Of a DNA stretch of 64,000 bases, positions 44,208 to 53,047 are shown in pieces. Source of the stretch: Paenibacillus pectinilyticus (GTDB lineage Bacteria > Bacillota > Bacilli > Paenibacillales > NBRC-103111). Every line of letters starts with the position of its first letter. Positions within the stretch are counted from its first letter, which is position 1. The stretch is from the NCBI RefSeq assembly GCF_001700435.1, contig NZ_LYPC01000022.1, positions 164,086 through 228,085 of the forward strand, written 5' to 3'. A program made the translations under genes and the position numbers. Under the pieces are notes generated by a model. The model searched no databases and had not been told where the DNA came from. It saw only the letters and a program-made list of their open reading frames with translations.

Positions 44208-44846
44208 TTAATGGATGTCACGTGTCGCTTCTAGTAAATTAATAATATCTAATGGTCGTTTGAATTTATATTTAGAGTTTATTTTTTCGTGATTTTTACA
44301 GCCCCAAAGAGCTAATCCAAAATCTATACCTGCATCTCTTGCACATTCATAATCGTATATTGTATCGCCAATGTAGATTGATAGCTCTGGTTTAGCATCA
44401 GATATTTCTAAGAACTTCAATAAAGGTTCAGGATTAGGTTTATGCTTTTTAGTATCATCTGCACATACAATATGGGTTAAGTAATTCATTAGTCCGAATG
44501 GTTCAAAATCATCCCTTAATTCTATATTTGTTTTTGAAGTTACAATTCCTTGGCTGATATTCCGATTCTGTAAGTCACTGACAACGTCAAAAATACCATC
44601 GAATACCTCAATTGAATTAAAAAAATCCTTCATAAAAAAATTCCAACGTTCATTAGCTTTGTCTATATCATCTATTCCTAGTTGAGGTAATGATTTTGCC
44701 CCAGGAATTCCAAGAACAAATGACAAGTCTACTAGTTCAATGTGTCTGCCATATTCCACTACTAGCATTTTCTGAAGTGAACCTAATACGGCTTTTTCTG
44801 TATCAATTAATGTTCCATCCACATCAAAAATAATAGTATTGTACAT
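44208..44846 (-). CDS. HAD-superfamily phosphatase (PGP/PpaX-like)
   Basis: Nucleophile motif IIFDVDGTLIDTE, motif II IVTSKTNIELR, Lys in KKHKPNPEP and motif III IYIGDTIYDYECARDAG are intact. The helical cap lies between residues 15 and 85. 212 residues, subfamily IA, similar to phosphoglycolate or pyrophosphatase-type enzymes. Substrate unknown. No strong ribosome binding site is visible (GGGGGAC). Confidence 0.85.
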   Translation of the reverse strand: MYNTIIFDVDGTLIDTEKAVLGSLQKMLVVEYGRHIELVDLSFVLGIPGAKSLPQLGIDDIDKANERWNFFMKDFFNSIEVFDGIFDVVSDLQNRNISQGIVTSKTNIELRDDFEPFGLMNYLTHIVCADDTKKHKPNPEPLLKFLEISDAKPELSIYIGDTIYDYECARDAGIDFGLALWGCKNHEKINSKYKFKRPLDIINLLEATRDIH

Positions 44847-44925
44847 ATTTAAATGTCCCCCTAATTATATATTAATTTACATTAATAAGACTCCAAATAT
44901 TGGGGAAAAGTTTCAGATAAACCCA

Positions 44926-45020
44926 AGCTCTACTGCCCTTTAGCTTAACGAGGCTACCGTAAATATTCACGGCAGCCTCAATAACTTCCTTTATTTTACT
45001 ATCGCGCCCGTTACTTCAAC
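44926..45020. repeat. Cassette-boundary repeat G
   Basis: Left end AAGCTCTACTGCCCTTTAGC, hairpin GAGGCTACCGT / ACGGCAGCCTC with one mismatch (44950-44979), right end TACTATCGCGCCCGTTACTTC. Confidence 0.75.
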
Positions 45021-45060
45021 AGCTATTTATGCGCCGCTGGGTCGCTAGCGCGGCAGGCGC

Positions 45061-45894
45061 TTATTGCGAAATGCTGGTATCTGCGCCGCTGTTGTAGTTG
45101 ATTGTATACCTTTCCGCGTCGTTGATGACGATAATCTCGAAATTGAGCGAGCCATCAGACGAGTTCACATCGACGATGGAGCCGCGTGGTATAGTCTCAT
45201 TACCGGAATACAGCGGGGTCGTCTCATATTCAATCGTCACGCTGGTATTGACATGGCTACTCCAGAAACTTTCTACCTTCTCTTCTGCCACTCGCATACC
45301 GCCATTCTGATCCGCGCCGACATTTTGACTGCGCGTGCCTGTCGTAAAATTATAGGGCGAAGTGTAAGAGCCCTTGCCAAGCAGACTATCCGCAATCGAA
45401 TGACTGCGATTATAGAGATAACCATGATAGGTCTTGCCGGTCAAAGAATAACCAATTGCCACTTTGGGATTGTGCGCAGGCCAAGCAGGTGGATCGAGTG
45501 GCGTACCTTGTCGTTCGCCTTTCGAAGCCTTGAACTCCGCATAGGTCAGAACCGCCCGAGCAGTGGCCGAGCGCTCCTGACTGTCAGATGTGAAGTGATA
45601 GTCGCCTGCCTTCATGCCATCGAATCCCGACAAGCGGGCAGCCCCGTTCTCCCAGTAATAGTCCTTCGTGGGGCCTGGCGAATGTGCATTGGTATAGGTC
45701 ATGAGCTTGGCCAGAATCTCGGACTCCGAACTAGTGGGGCTGCTTGCCGACGAAGCGGACTGGGTAGAACTACTTGAACTAATCGGCTGAGTCGTCGTCG
45801 AGTTCTTTGTAACTGCGGCCTTCTGCGTTGTTGCGCTACACCCAATGAGGGATAGGGCCAAGGCAGTTACGAAAATAATGGATAGCTTTTTCAT
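45061..45894 (-). CDS. DNA/RNA non-specific endonuclease lipoprotein (EndA/NucA-like)
   Basis: Exported nuclease with the beta-beta-alpha metal fold. Lipobox SLIGC (Cys 19), a Ser/Thr-rich linker to about residue 60, then the nuclease domain: NRSHSIADSLLGKGSYTSP carries the catalytic His (NRSH in place of DRGH), followed by the typical TTGTRSQNVGADQNGGMRVAEEKVESF with the metal-binding Asn. 277 residues. The start is fixed by AGGAG 11 bp upstream; a longer frame to 46038 is unlikely. DNA-entry nucleases of this type serve transformation in streptococci; here the role is unknown. Confidence 0.85.
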   Translation of the reverse strand: MKKLSIIFVTALALSLIGCSATTQKAAVTKNSTTTQPISSSSSTQSASSASSPTSSESEILAKLMTYTNAHSPGPTKDYYWENGAARLSGFDGMKAGDYHFTSDSQERSATARAVLTYAEFKASKGERQGTPLDPPAWPAHNPKVAIGYSLTGKTYHGYLYNRSHSIADSLLGKGSYTSPYNFTTGTRSQNVGADQNGGMRVAEEKVESFWSSHVNTSVTIEYETTPLYSGNETIPRGSIVDVNSSDGSLNFEIIVINDAERYTINYNSGADTSISQ

Positions 45895-46375
45895 TGGTGA
45901 GTTTCTCCTATGTGTAACCTTGATGACCTTAATTATATTGGATGTATAACGGGGCGGCAAAGACAAATGAATCCTTCCAATTATAGATATCTGCCCGTCC
46001 CTCGATTTTAACGGTTTATCTAACGTATCCTCACTCATTCGCAGGATTTCATTACCTTGAAAATAACGACCGCTTAGAAAACGAAGTCCTATGGATTAGA
46101 TTCTTTAATTATACGCGTGCGGGAACAGAGGAGCGGTAAAATCCATTCCCCTAAAGTTCACTCTACTGCACGCATATTCCACAAATACCTGGAAGTTTAC
46201 CATCCCATGGCTCTACGGGTCTAGGCCCTAACATTCCATCGTTATACTTTTCCAAGATGTGGAGACCGATTGCGTTTAGCGGACGGGTCAAAGCCCTACT
46301 CGGGCAGGAACTCGGTTCTCCGTGCGTTCTTTGTAAGATCCTGCGAATGAGTCAATCTACGTATTATTTGCAGAT
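45895..46375. other. Non-coding stretch: nuclease upstream region, element remains and IS110 3' flank
   Basis: No supported gene. Contains an element-like left end (CACTCTACTGCACGC, 46160-46174) and a right-end-like GCGTTTAGCGGACGGG (46276-46291). The last 80-200 bases belong to the 3' non-coding end of the IS110 element; they include an inverted pair (GCCCTACTCGGGC, 46298-46310) and could encode its guide RNA. The exact IS boundary cannot be set. Confidence 0.4.
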
Positions 46376-47662
46376 TTATGCAGCTTGCGCAATTATGTGA
46401 CTTGCCTTTTCGGGCGTAAATATTTCACCTTTTTGGACAATGCTGATTAAGATTCGAGCTACTTTTCCAAGCAGTTTAAATACGGATCTGAGCTTCTTCA
46501 TATGCTTAACCTTAACGTTATACTCATGTAACTCTCGAAATACAGGATTTACACCAATGAGCTGTAGCGTAGCGAGAAACAAATACTTACGTAAGGTAGA
46601 ATCTCCTCGCTTTGATATGACGATCTGTCCCTTCCGTTTTCCCGAGGTACTTTCAGCTAAATTAAGACCGGCTTTTCGCAGCAACTGACGACCATGAGCA
46701 TACTGTCCTAGATCACCCGCACCAGCTAAAATCGCTGCAACAAATATGGGGCCAAGCCCCTTAATGGAGCGAAGCTGACTTGCCATCGGAATTTCATTAA
46801 GTATAGCTAGGATTTGCTTCTGCATCTCCCCTAGCATTTCTGCGACGCGTTCATACTCTGCAATTAATCGTTCTAAATCTCGCTTTGCCTCAGCTAAAGC
46901 CGTAACATCCCCCACGCTCCGCTTGGCTTGAGAAATAAGCTCAGCAGCTTTCTGCGTGCCTGTAGAACCGCCTGCTCTGTGCATATGCTTTCTCCAAGTC
47001 GTAATCATATCGGGAATGGATCGTGACGCAAGATCTTGCGGTAATGGTAATTCTTTCAATGTGGCCATAGAACGTTTGCAAGACCAATCCTTAAACACCG
47101 ATGTATACTCTGGAAATCGAATATCTAACCAACGGATAATCCGATTCTGCAACCGGACACTATAGGCGACCCAGAACTCCCGATCGCTCATTAGGGTACG
47201 TAATCTTTGGAATTCTTGGGCTTGCCTTGTATGTTCATAATAATAACCACGACTTACAATATCCGCGATGACAAGCGCATCCTTCGGATCACTCTTGGAC
47301 GGACTATTATCGCGATTCTCCTTGTTTCTTTTGGTGGCGGCTGGATTCACTAGGACGACATTCGAGCCTTTGTTTGTAAGCCAATTCGCTAAGTTCCACC
47401 AATAATGTCCGGTGGGTTCCATGCCAATGATTACACGGTTCAAACGGTGCTTTTGTTGAATTCCGTCTATCCAGCGTTGCAGCTTGTCAAAGCCTTCTAT
47501 GGTATTACTAAATGAGATGTGTCGATTCGAGAGCACGATTCCACGGAAATTTGTAGCTTGCGCCACATGAGTTTCCTTAGCCATATCGATACCTATAACA
47601 AGATGAGATGTGGTAATTCGTTCAATTCGTTGATTTTGCACTTCTGATTGTTTAAAATTCAT
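46376..47662 (-). CDS. IS110-family transposase (DEDD recombinase)
   Basis: Complete 428-residue transposase. N-terminal RuvC-like DEDD domain: VIGIDMAKE (Asp), GMEPTGHYWW (Glu), SKSDPKDALVIADI (Asp, Asp). C-terminal Transposase_20 domain: SIKGLGPIFVAAILAGAG, LLRKAGLNLAESTSGKRKGQ with the candidate catalytic Ser, and GDSTLRKYLFLATLQL. Overlong interdomain helix with AKRDLERLIAEYERVAEML. GGAGGCGC precedes the ATG. No frameshift. IS110 elements move through a guide (bridge/seek) RNA made from a non-coding end and leave no target duplication. Confidence 0.93.
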   Translation of the reverse strand: MNFKQSEVQNQRIERITTSHLVIGIDMAKETHVAQATNFRGIVLSNRHISFSNTIEGFDKLQRWIDGIQQKHRLNRVIIGMEPTGHYWWNLANWLTNKGSNVVLVNPAATKRNKENRDNSPSKSDPKDALVIADIVSRGYYYEHTRQAQEFQRLRTLMSDREFWVAYSVRLQNRIIRWLDIRFPEYTSVFKDWSCKRSMATLKELPLPQDLASRSIPDMITTWRKHMHRAGGSTGTQKAAELISQAKRSVGDVTALAEAKRDLERLIAEYERVAEMLGEMQKQILAILNEIPMASQLRSIKGLGPIFVAAILAGAGDLGQYAHGRQLLRKAGLNLAESTSGKRKGQIVISKRGDSTLRKYLFLATLQLIGVNPVFRELHEYNVKVKHMKKLRSVFKLLGKVARILISIVQKGEIFTPEKASHIIAQAA

Positions 47663-47667
47663 AATAA

Positions 47668-47729
47668 GAGCGCCTCCTTGATGGTGTTGGGTTTTAAGCC
47701 CGGGACAAACCCATCATACCGAGGCGCTC
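47668..47729 (-). mobile_element. 5' non-coding end of the IS110 element with hairpin
   Basis: Perfect 9-bp arms GAGCGCCTC (47668-47676) and GAGGCGCTC (47721-47729) enclose TGGGTTT / AAACCCA. The outer end of the element must lie near 47730-47740, because the sequence from about 47735 corresponds to the flank of repeat H. The short 5' end (about 70 nt) suggests that any guide RNA is at the 3' end, as in IS1111-type members. Confidence 0.6.
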
Positions 47730-47760
47730 CTTTTTTGACAAAGGCCATTTCTTAGCCTTA

Positions 47761-47851
47761 ACAGGAATGTTTACTTGAGAAAAGGCAACCAATCCGCGTC
47801 GGATGGCTGCCATTTCATGTTGTAATCGAACTAGCGTTACCGGTTCGAGTA
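47761..47851. repeat. Cassette-boundary repeat H
   Basis: ACAGGAATGTTTACTTGAG at the left, imperfect hairpin GGCAACCAATCC / GGATGGCTGCC (47784-47811), right end CTAGCGTTACCGGTTCGAG. The IS110 element ends about 30 bp to its left. Confidence 0.65.
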
Positions 47852-47883
47852 ATGAAGTTTTAATGATGTAGCAACATCAAAAC

Positions 47884-48132
47884 TTATAATTGAAACTCAA
47901 TTAAATGCTCTTGGCACAAACCTAACCTAACACTCAGAACATTGCATCCAGCCACTCTACATATACGTTGAAGAAACTCCTTCTGCTTCATTTGTGATCT
48001 TAACTTTGTGGAGCCTGTTCTAAACTTTCTTTGATGATGTTTTGCGCATAATCCCTTTGCTTTGATAGGATTATTGCAATCTTCTGCTAAGCATAAATTA
48101 TTGTCACTCGTTACTGTTTTGGGACGTGCCAT
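47884..48132 (-). CDS. Small Cys-rich, probably zinc-binding protein (82 aa)
   Basis: Two CxxxxC...GLCxxH units: CLAEDCNNPIKAKGLCAKHH and CRVAGCNVLSVRLGLCQEH. Each could hold one zinc ion through three Cys and a His. The first is followed by a basic QRKFRTGSTKLRSQ stretch. The pattern resembles the zinc-knuckle found in phage and HNH-associated proteins. No ribosome binding site is evident. DNA or RNA binding is a guess from the basic charge. Confidence 0.6.
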   Translation of the reverse strand: MARPKTVTSDNNLCLAEDCNNPIKAKGLCAKHHQRKFRTGSTKLRSQMKQKEFLQRICRVAGCNVLSVRLGLCQEHLIEFQL

Positions 48133-48240
48133 ATCAGATTACATCCATTCGTAAGTAGTTACAGGAAATTATCTAACGCGTGTTTGATTTTACGTATATC
48201 TACTTGTTTACGTAAGTGACGGATAAAATTAAGTATTAGA

Positions 48241-48283
48241 CTACACTTTACTATTGAGCTAAAGTTCCCAGTTAGTTGAGCGA
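48241..48283. repeat. Partial cassette-boundary repeat I
   Basis: ACTACACTTTACTATTGAGC and then AAAGTTCCCAGTTAGTTGAG; left and right ends are nearly fused with no hairpin between. The remaining space 48290-48424 holds nothing recognisable. Confidence 0.55.
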
Positions 48284-48424
48284 CGATATTAGAATTACAG
48301 ATGAACAGTTAGATTTTTCAATCAGAACTCCCAGTTTCGATTACAAAAAGCAATCATGTGAAAACTGATGTTTGATGCTGGGAAAAAATTGTTCTTATTC
48401 GTCCACTCTATGTTTTAGCCTATT

Positions 48425-49192
48425 CTAGTCACTAGTGGTGACTATCAGGTTGCGCACCGTTTCCCGGAGGCTCTCGCGCATTTCGTGTGGTGTTCCTTCG
48501 TCAGTCACTAACGTATGAATGCGACTCAGCTCCATGCCAAACAGAAAGCCACCGCGATTGGCCTTGGAAGAATCTGCCATGAGAATCAGGTGATTGCTCT
48601 GTTCAACCAGCATCTGCGCTATTTGCAGTGGCTCCCATTTGGAATAATAGATTCCCTCTGAACCGAATCCCATGCAAGAAAACAGAGCCTTATCAAAGCG
48701 GTATTGACGAAGCTCGCAGTGCAGCTTATAGCCAAATGACATTCCATCTTCCCCCACTTCGCCGCCAACCATGTAGACGTTTAGCTTGCCCTTCTTCTGA
48801 ATTAAATTCAGAGCTACCATCGCCGAATTCGTCACGATCGTCAAGTTTTTATCGTCCGGAATAAAGCGCGATAGTACAAGGCCGGAGGTATTGCCATCAA
48901 GAAAGACACTATCTCCCTCCTCCAATAAAAGCACAGCTTCGCGGGCTATAGCTTCTTTACGCTCCAAATTCAACTGCATGCGATCATAATAGGGCATATC
49001 CCAAGTGGTTTGCTCTCTTTTAACCGCACCGCCATACGTTCTGCGAAGAATGCCTTTTTCGTCCAAAATGCGTAGATCCCGGCGGATCGTTTCCACCGAG
49101 ACACCATAAGTCAGCATTAATTCATCGACAGCAACGCTTCCTACACGCCGCACTTCCATGATAATTTCATTTCTTCGACGAATAGAGTTCAA
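48425..49192 (-). CDS. DeoR/GlpR-family transcriptional regulator
   Basis: N-terminal DeoR HTH (VGSVAVDELMLTYGVSVETIRRDLRILDEKG) and C-terminal DeoRC sugar-phosphate sensing domain (DSVFLDGNTSG, LTIVTNSAMVALNL, VYMVGGEVGEDG). TTG 49192 is chosen for the GGGAGGA site 7 bp upstream, giving 256 codons and the usual MNSIRRRNEII start. Last gene of the operon that runs from 55039, so it is likely to control it in response to a sugar phosphate. Confidence 0.88.
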   Translation of the reverse strand: MNSIRRRNEIIMEVRRVGSVAVDELMLTYGVSVETIRRDLRILDEKGILRRTYGGAVKREQTTWDMPYYDRMQLNLERKEAIAREAVLLLEEGDSVFLDGNTSGLVLSRFIPDDKNLTIVTNSAMVALNLIQKKGKLNVYMVGGEVGEDGMSFGYKLHCELRQYRFDKALFSCMGFGSEGIYYSKWEPLQIAQMLVEQSNHLILMADSSKANRGGFLFGMELSRIHTLVTDEGTPHEMRESLRETVRNLIVTTSD

Positions 49193-49283
49193 CGTAGTTC
49201 CTCCCAAGCTGCTAGTACAACAAGGCTCCCCGCATAAGCCATTATTGCGCTTAACAGGGAGCCTGTTGCCTATGTGTTTCTGA

Positions 49284-50648
49284 TTACTTGAACTCTTTAA
49301 GCGTTTTGGTGGCATCGGATTGCGCTTTCTTCAACGCATCTGCCGGAGCTAACTTGCCAGCAGTCATTGCCTGCAATGCCTCGCCTACTGTTGTATCCAT
49401 TTTGCTGCGAGCAGCGCTAGATACATCGATTCGTGCATAAGGAAACACTTCATCGAAAGCCTGTTTTTTCTGTGGGTTATCGGTATAGTTCTTCTTCAGT
49501 AAATCCGTATTTTGAGCAGATAAGGTTGCTGGGAAATAACCCGTCTTTGATGCATAGATCGCTTGTGCTTTGGATTCAGCAAAATATTTCAAAAATAACC
49601 AACCCGCAAGTTGTTTCTCTGGCGTCGTTTTGAACAGAATCTGATTGCCGCCATAAAGCTCCGTTACTTTGCTGCCGCTCTTGCCTTGCGGAATTAGCGT
49701 TACACCCCATTTGAATTTATCCTTCACTAAATCAAGCTTAGAACTAGTGCGCGCTGTTGTGCCAATTTCCATAGCTGCTCGGCCGTTTGTGAATTCTTGC
49801 TCTGTATCTTGAGCGAACAGGATTGCTTTCTTATCTACCAAGTTCTTGATCATACTAGCCAATTCCAGCGCCTGCGGATTGTCGTAGTTAACACCGCTCT
49901 GATCCAAAGCAATGGGATCAATGCCGTAAGTGCGTAACCATGTACGGAACGTTCCGCCATTATTGGCATTGCTCATCACCAAAGCAGGAACACCGGATTT
50001 ATCTGTGATGTCCAAAGCCATCTTTTCAAATTCCTGCCAGGTGGCCGCCGGCTTATCATAGCCTGCTTTCTTCAGCAAATCGCTGTTGTAGTAAACACCC
50101 ATTGAGGAATTGCCGTGTGGCCAGCTCATCGTCTTGCCGTTATATTCTGGGATGCGCTGACGAGCTAATACGCCTGGCATAATATCGTCAAGTGCTGCTT
50201 TATTCAATCCATAAACCGGATCATTGATATATGCGTCAAGTGGAACGATTTTATCAGCTTTCATATATTCCAATGTGTCGCTCTCATAGGACATTGCTAC
50301 TGTTGGTAAACCACCGCCTTGCAGAGAAGCACGCACTTTTTTATTCAAATCGTCATAGGTGCCTTGGAAGACCTCTTTGACAATAATTTTGCCTTCATAT
50401 TCCTTATTAAAGGCTGCCACCATTTCTTTGATCGCATCTCCGTAAATGGTTGCCTGAATATGCCAGAAATCAATTGTTATCGGTCCGTTTTTGCCGAGTT
50501 CAATGCCTTGCGCTACCTGAGATTCGGCCTTCTTATCCGGCTGATTGCCGGCAGGCGCTGCTTGCTGTGTTCCACAGCCAATTGTTGTTAGAAGCAAGAG
50601 AGAGGCCAATGACACTTTCCAAACAGGAAACTTTTTAGATAAATACAT
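49284..50648 (-). CDS. ABC transporter solute-binding lipoprotein (family 1)
   Basis: Extracellular sugar- or glycerophosphate-type binding protein. Lipobox TTIGC (Cys 25), ITIDFWHIQATIYGDAIKEM, WPHGNSSMGVYYNSDLLKKAG and GRAAMEIGTTA are typical. 454 residues; AAGGAGTG precedes ATG 50648. It works with the two permeases encoded at 53.0-55.0 kb. No ATPase is encoded here, so a shared MsmX-type ATPase must be used, as usual for such carbohydrate importers. Confidence 0.9.
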   Translation of the reverse strand: MYLSKKFPVWKVSLASLLLLTTIGCGTQQAAPAGNQPDKKAESQVAQGIELGKNGPITIDFWHIQATIYGDAIKEMVAAFNKEYEGKIIVKEVFQGTYDDLNKKVRASLQGGGLPTVAMSYESDTLEYMKADKIVPLDAYINDPVYGLNKAALDDIMPGVLARQRIPEYNGKTMSWPHGNSSMGVYYNSDLLKKAGYDKPAATWQEFEKMALDITDKSGVPALVMSNANNGGTFRTWLRTYGIDPIALDQSGVNYDNPQALELASMIKNLVDKKAILFAQDTEQEFTNGRAAMEIGTTARTSSKLDLVKDKFKWGVTLIPQGKSGSKVTELYGGNQILFKTTPEKQLAGWLFLKYFAESKAQAIYASKTGYFPATLSAQNTDLLKKNYTDNPQKKQAFDEVFPYARIDVSSAARSKMDTTVGEALQAMTAGKLAPADALKKAQSDATKTLKEFK

Positions 50649-50693
50649 AAAGATCACTCCTTCAAATATTATGTGTGGTGTGAAAAAGTCTAT

Positions 50694-52115
50694 CTAAACA
50701 GTTAGCTGCTTACCAACGAGTTCTGACAGCTCAAAGCTCTCTCCTGGAGTCGGACAATACTTGCGCACGCCTCCGCTGTTGAACAGGGTCGGGTGTAAGC
50801 TATGCAGCGGAACGACTAAGCGAGGAGCAATTCGTGTCGTTAATTCCATAATTTCCTGTGGTGAGGCATGACCACCTGTTGCACAGTATCGATACTGGAC
50901 GCCAAATTCGGTAAGCCACTTCAGCAGCGTCTCATCATTAGGCGTCAACGGATTACCATCCGCATGCACATAAATCGATGTCGCTGTCTGTGATTCGCCA
51001 ATTTCTAACTCTGCGATCAGAGGGATATGTGGATACGTTAGATAAACGGCATACTTTGATTTATCCGCTCTAATTTCATTCTGCGTAATTGACGCATAAG
51101 GAAGTTCGACATCCTTGACCGGGTGAGGCCCCTTTGACCAATTCGGTGTGCTCAACAGTCGAATAACCTTCTGATCCATTTCCAATGCCAGATGACCTTT
51201 CAAGACAACCAGTTTGGCAGCGGCCTCCTTCCAGAGTACAGCTGTGCTTTCATCCATCACAAGCTGACGTCCCGCTTCCTGGGTACGAACGATGAGATCA
51301 GCGACGCGCTCCACGTTGCGAGCAAGAACATTTACATACACTAAGCCTTCCGTATCTTCCATTGCACGGCGGCACTCAACTGCCACTTCGATCTCAAGAC
51401 GATCCTTAGGCTTGCGGAACAGTGTATCCGGACGCATCCGAGTCCCCTCGGTGATGAGCAGATCAACACCAACGGTTTGACATCGCTCAATGAAGCGATC
51501 CAGGCGATGTGAATTCCTCCCATGACGACGCCAGTCAGCCGTGAAAGCAATACGGTGCTTCGGTCCATGAATAATGAAGCCCGTAACTCCGGGACTATCA
51601 TGATCCACCTCGATGAATTCGATACGGAATGTACCAAAATCGACGATTTGCCCGTCGTCAACCAGACGGATATCCGCTTGCGTATCTTCATACTCTCCGG
51701 CAGCAACGACACCCTCATAAACCGCATAAGCATCCCGATGCATCCAGAGGGGAAGTCCCGCACGCAGGGAAGGCAGCAGGGCCATGTGGTCTTGATGGAT
51801 GTGGCTCACAAAACCATGCAGGTTGCTCACCTGCGGTAAGTGATCTTTGCCCCACACTTGCTTGAGTTCAGTTTCACCCAGATCGCCAACTAAAGAAGGA
51901 TCGTATAAACCCAGAATGGGAGGAGCCATTCGAGTAAGCATAAAGCTTCGAATACCCGAATCTGTTTGAACGCGAACATCGCCATTAAAGAATCCCCGAG
52001 CCATGCCTAGATCAAATACGATACCTGTATCTCCGCACGTATACAGGATATGTACACCGCCAATCGTGGTCAATCCACCGTAAAACGTCAAGTGCTCTAC
52101 AACTTGATGACTCAT
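50694..52115 (-). CDS. RNase J-like metallo-beta-lactamase-fold hydrolase
   Basis: MBL domain with the zinc motif HIHQDH at residues 105-110, VDHDSPGVTGFII, FTADWRRHG (metal-bridging Asp) and a C-terminal CATGGHASPQEIM followed by VVPLHSLHP. These last motifs match motifs B and C of the beta-CASP group (RNase J: SGHAS and PVHGE regions), with an inserted beta-CASP-like domain at about 220-390. At 473 residues it lacks the RNase J C-terminal domain. Real activity could be nuclease or phosphodiesterase on the imported substrate. AGGAGGA precedes ATG. Confidence 0.8.
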   Translation of the reverse strand: MSHQVVEHLTFYGGLTTIGGVHILYTCGDTGIVFDLGMARGFFNGDVRVQTDSGIRSFMLTRMAPPILGLYDPSLVGDLGETELKQVWGKDHLPQVSNLHGFVSHIHQDHMALLPSLRAGLPLWMHRDAYAVYEGVVAAGEYEDTQADIRLVDDGQIVDFGTFRIEFIEVDHDSPGVTGFIIHGPKHRIAFTADWRRHGRNSHRLDRFIERCQTVGVDLLITEGTRMRPDTLFRKPKDRLEIEVAVECRRAMEDTEGLVYVNVLARNVERVADLIVRTQEAGRQLVMDESTAVLWKEAAAKLVVLKGHLALEMDQKVIRLLSTPNWSKGPHPVKDVELPYASITQNEIRADKSKYAVYLTYPHIPLIAELEIGESQTATSIYVHADGNPLTPNDETLLKWLTEFGVQYRYCATGGHASPQEIMELTTRIAPRLVVPLHSLHPTLFNSGGVRKYCPTPGESFELSELVGKQLTV

Positions 52116-52129
52116 TTGCGTGTCCTCCT

Positions 52130-52981
52130 CTAAGCTCTAATTTGTGTATGTTTAGCATGCTGAATATCCATTAATAACGCCGCTAATTCATCAAGCGTCG
52201 ACAGCTGCACATCCCATTGCGAAGGGTCTGAGGATAGATAGGCCGATATCCAAGCTGTGCGTCCGCCTAATTTGCGTACAGGATACAGATCATTCCACGC
52301 ATGATCCCCGATTGAAAGAATTTGATCAGGTTGCAGTCCCTCGCGCAGCATCAAATCAGTCATAAAACGTTCCAACCCACTTGGTTTCTCCGCGCCATAA
52401 ACGATTTCGGTAAACAATTCGCTGCAGCCGAGTGCGGCAATAAATTCACGTCCCGTGTTCGCTGGCGAATTTGTAAGCAGCAGCTTGGATCGCACATCGG
52501 TCAAATGGCCGATAGCCTCATAGAGTCCTGCATGACGCTCAAAGCTCGATGTGCCCTGAAGCATTTCCTTACGCACTTGCTGAAAGGCTTGCTGACGCTG
52601 CGCTTCCCCTACACCATGCTTGAAAGCAAAGATACTGACTAAACTCCACGCATCCCCAGCATAGATGGGAGATATTTGCTGAGCTTGATCAGGCTCAACC
52701 TCAACTTCCACCCCCTTCCAATTCCGATGAATCAAGGGCGGGTTGTTCCCCAGCGTTTCACGTGTCCACGTATCAGTGCTTGGATAATACCAATCCCCTA
52801 CGCTGCTGATGTGCGTGCCTTCCAGTAAAGACGCCATCTCCACAAGAATCTCATCCAAGTTTGCTACAGTCTCGCCATTTCCAAATAACAATTCCAAATA
52901 GCGCTTGTAAAATGTACCATCTTGATAAAGCGTACCGTCTAAATCAAACAATACGATTTCAATTTTTTGCAGCCATTCCAT
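52130..52981 (-). CDS. HAD-superfamily hydrolase
   Basis: Motif I IVLFDLDGTLYQDG, motif II LLLTNSPANTG, Lys in AEKPSGLERF, motif III ILSIGDHAWNDLYPVRKLGG. 283 residues with a larger cap (about 20-140). Stops 14 bp before the MBL gene start, in the same operon. With the importer it suggests uptake and dephosphorylation of a phosphorylated compound. GGAGGA precedes the start. Confidence 0.86.
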   Translation of the reverse strand: MEWLQKIEIVLFDLDGTLYQDGTFYKRYLELLFGNGETVANLDEILVEMASLLEGTHISSVGDWYYPSTDTWTRETLGNNPPLIHRNWKGVEVEVEPDQAQQISPIYAGDAWSLVSIFAFKHGVGEAQRQQAFQQVRKEMLQGTSSFERHAGLYEAIGHLTDVRSKLLLTNSPANTGREFIAALGCSELFTEIVYGAEKPSGLERFMTDLMLREGLQPDQILSIGDHAWNDLYPVRKLGGRTAWISAYLSSDPSQWDVQLSTLDELAALLMDIQHAKHTQIRA

Positions 52982-53047
52982 CTATGATTCCTCCATGGTG
53001 TTAGGTAATTGTTCTTTCTTCTCTTAACTTAAAAATCTGCTTGCATC

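Noticed and set aside
45064..45777. 237-codon open frame on the plus strand
   Set aside because: Antisense to the nuclease gene; composition rich in Arg, Ile and Ala as expected for a shadow frame.
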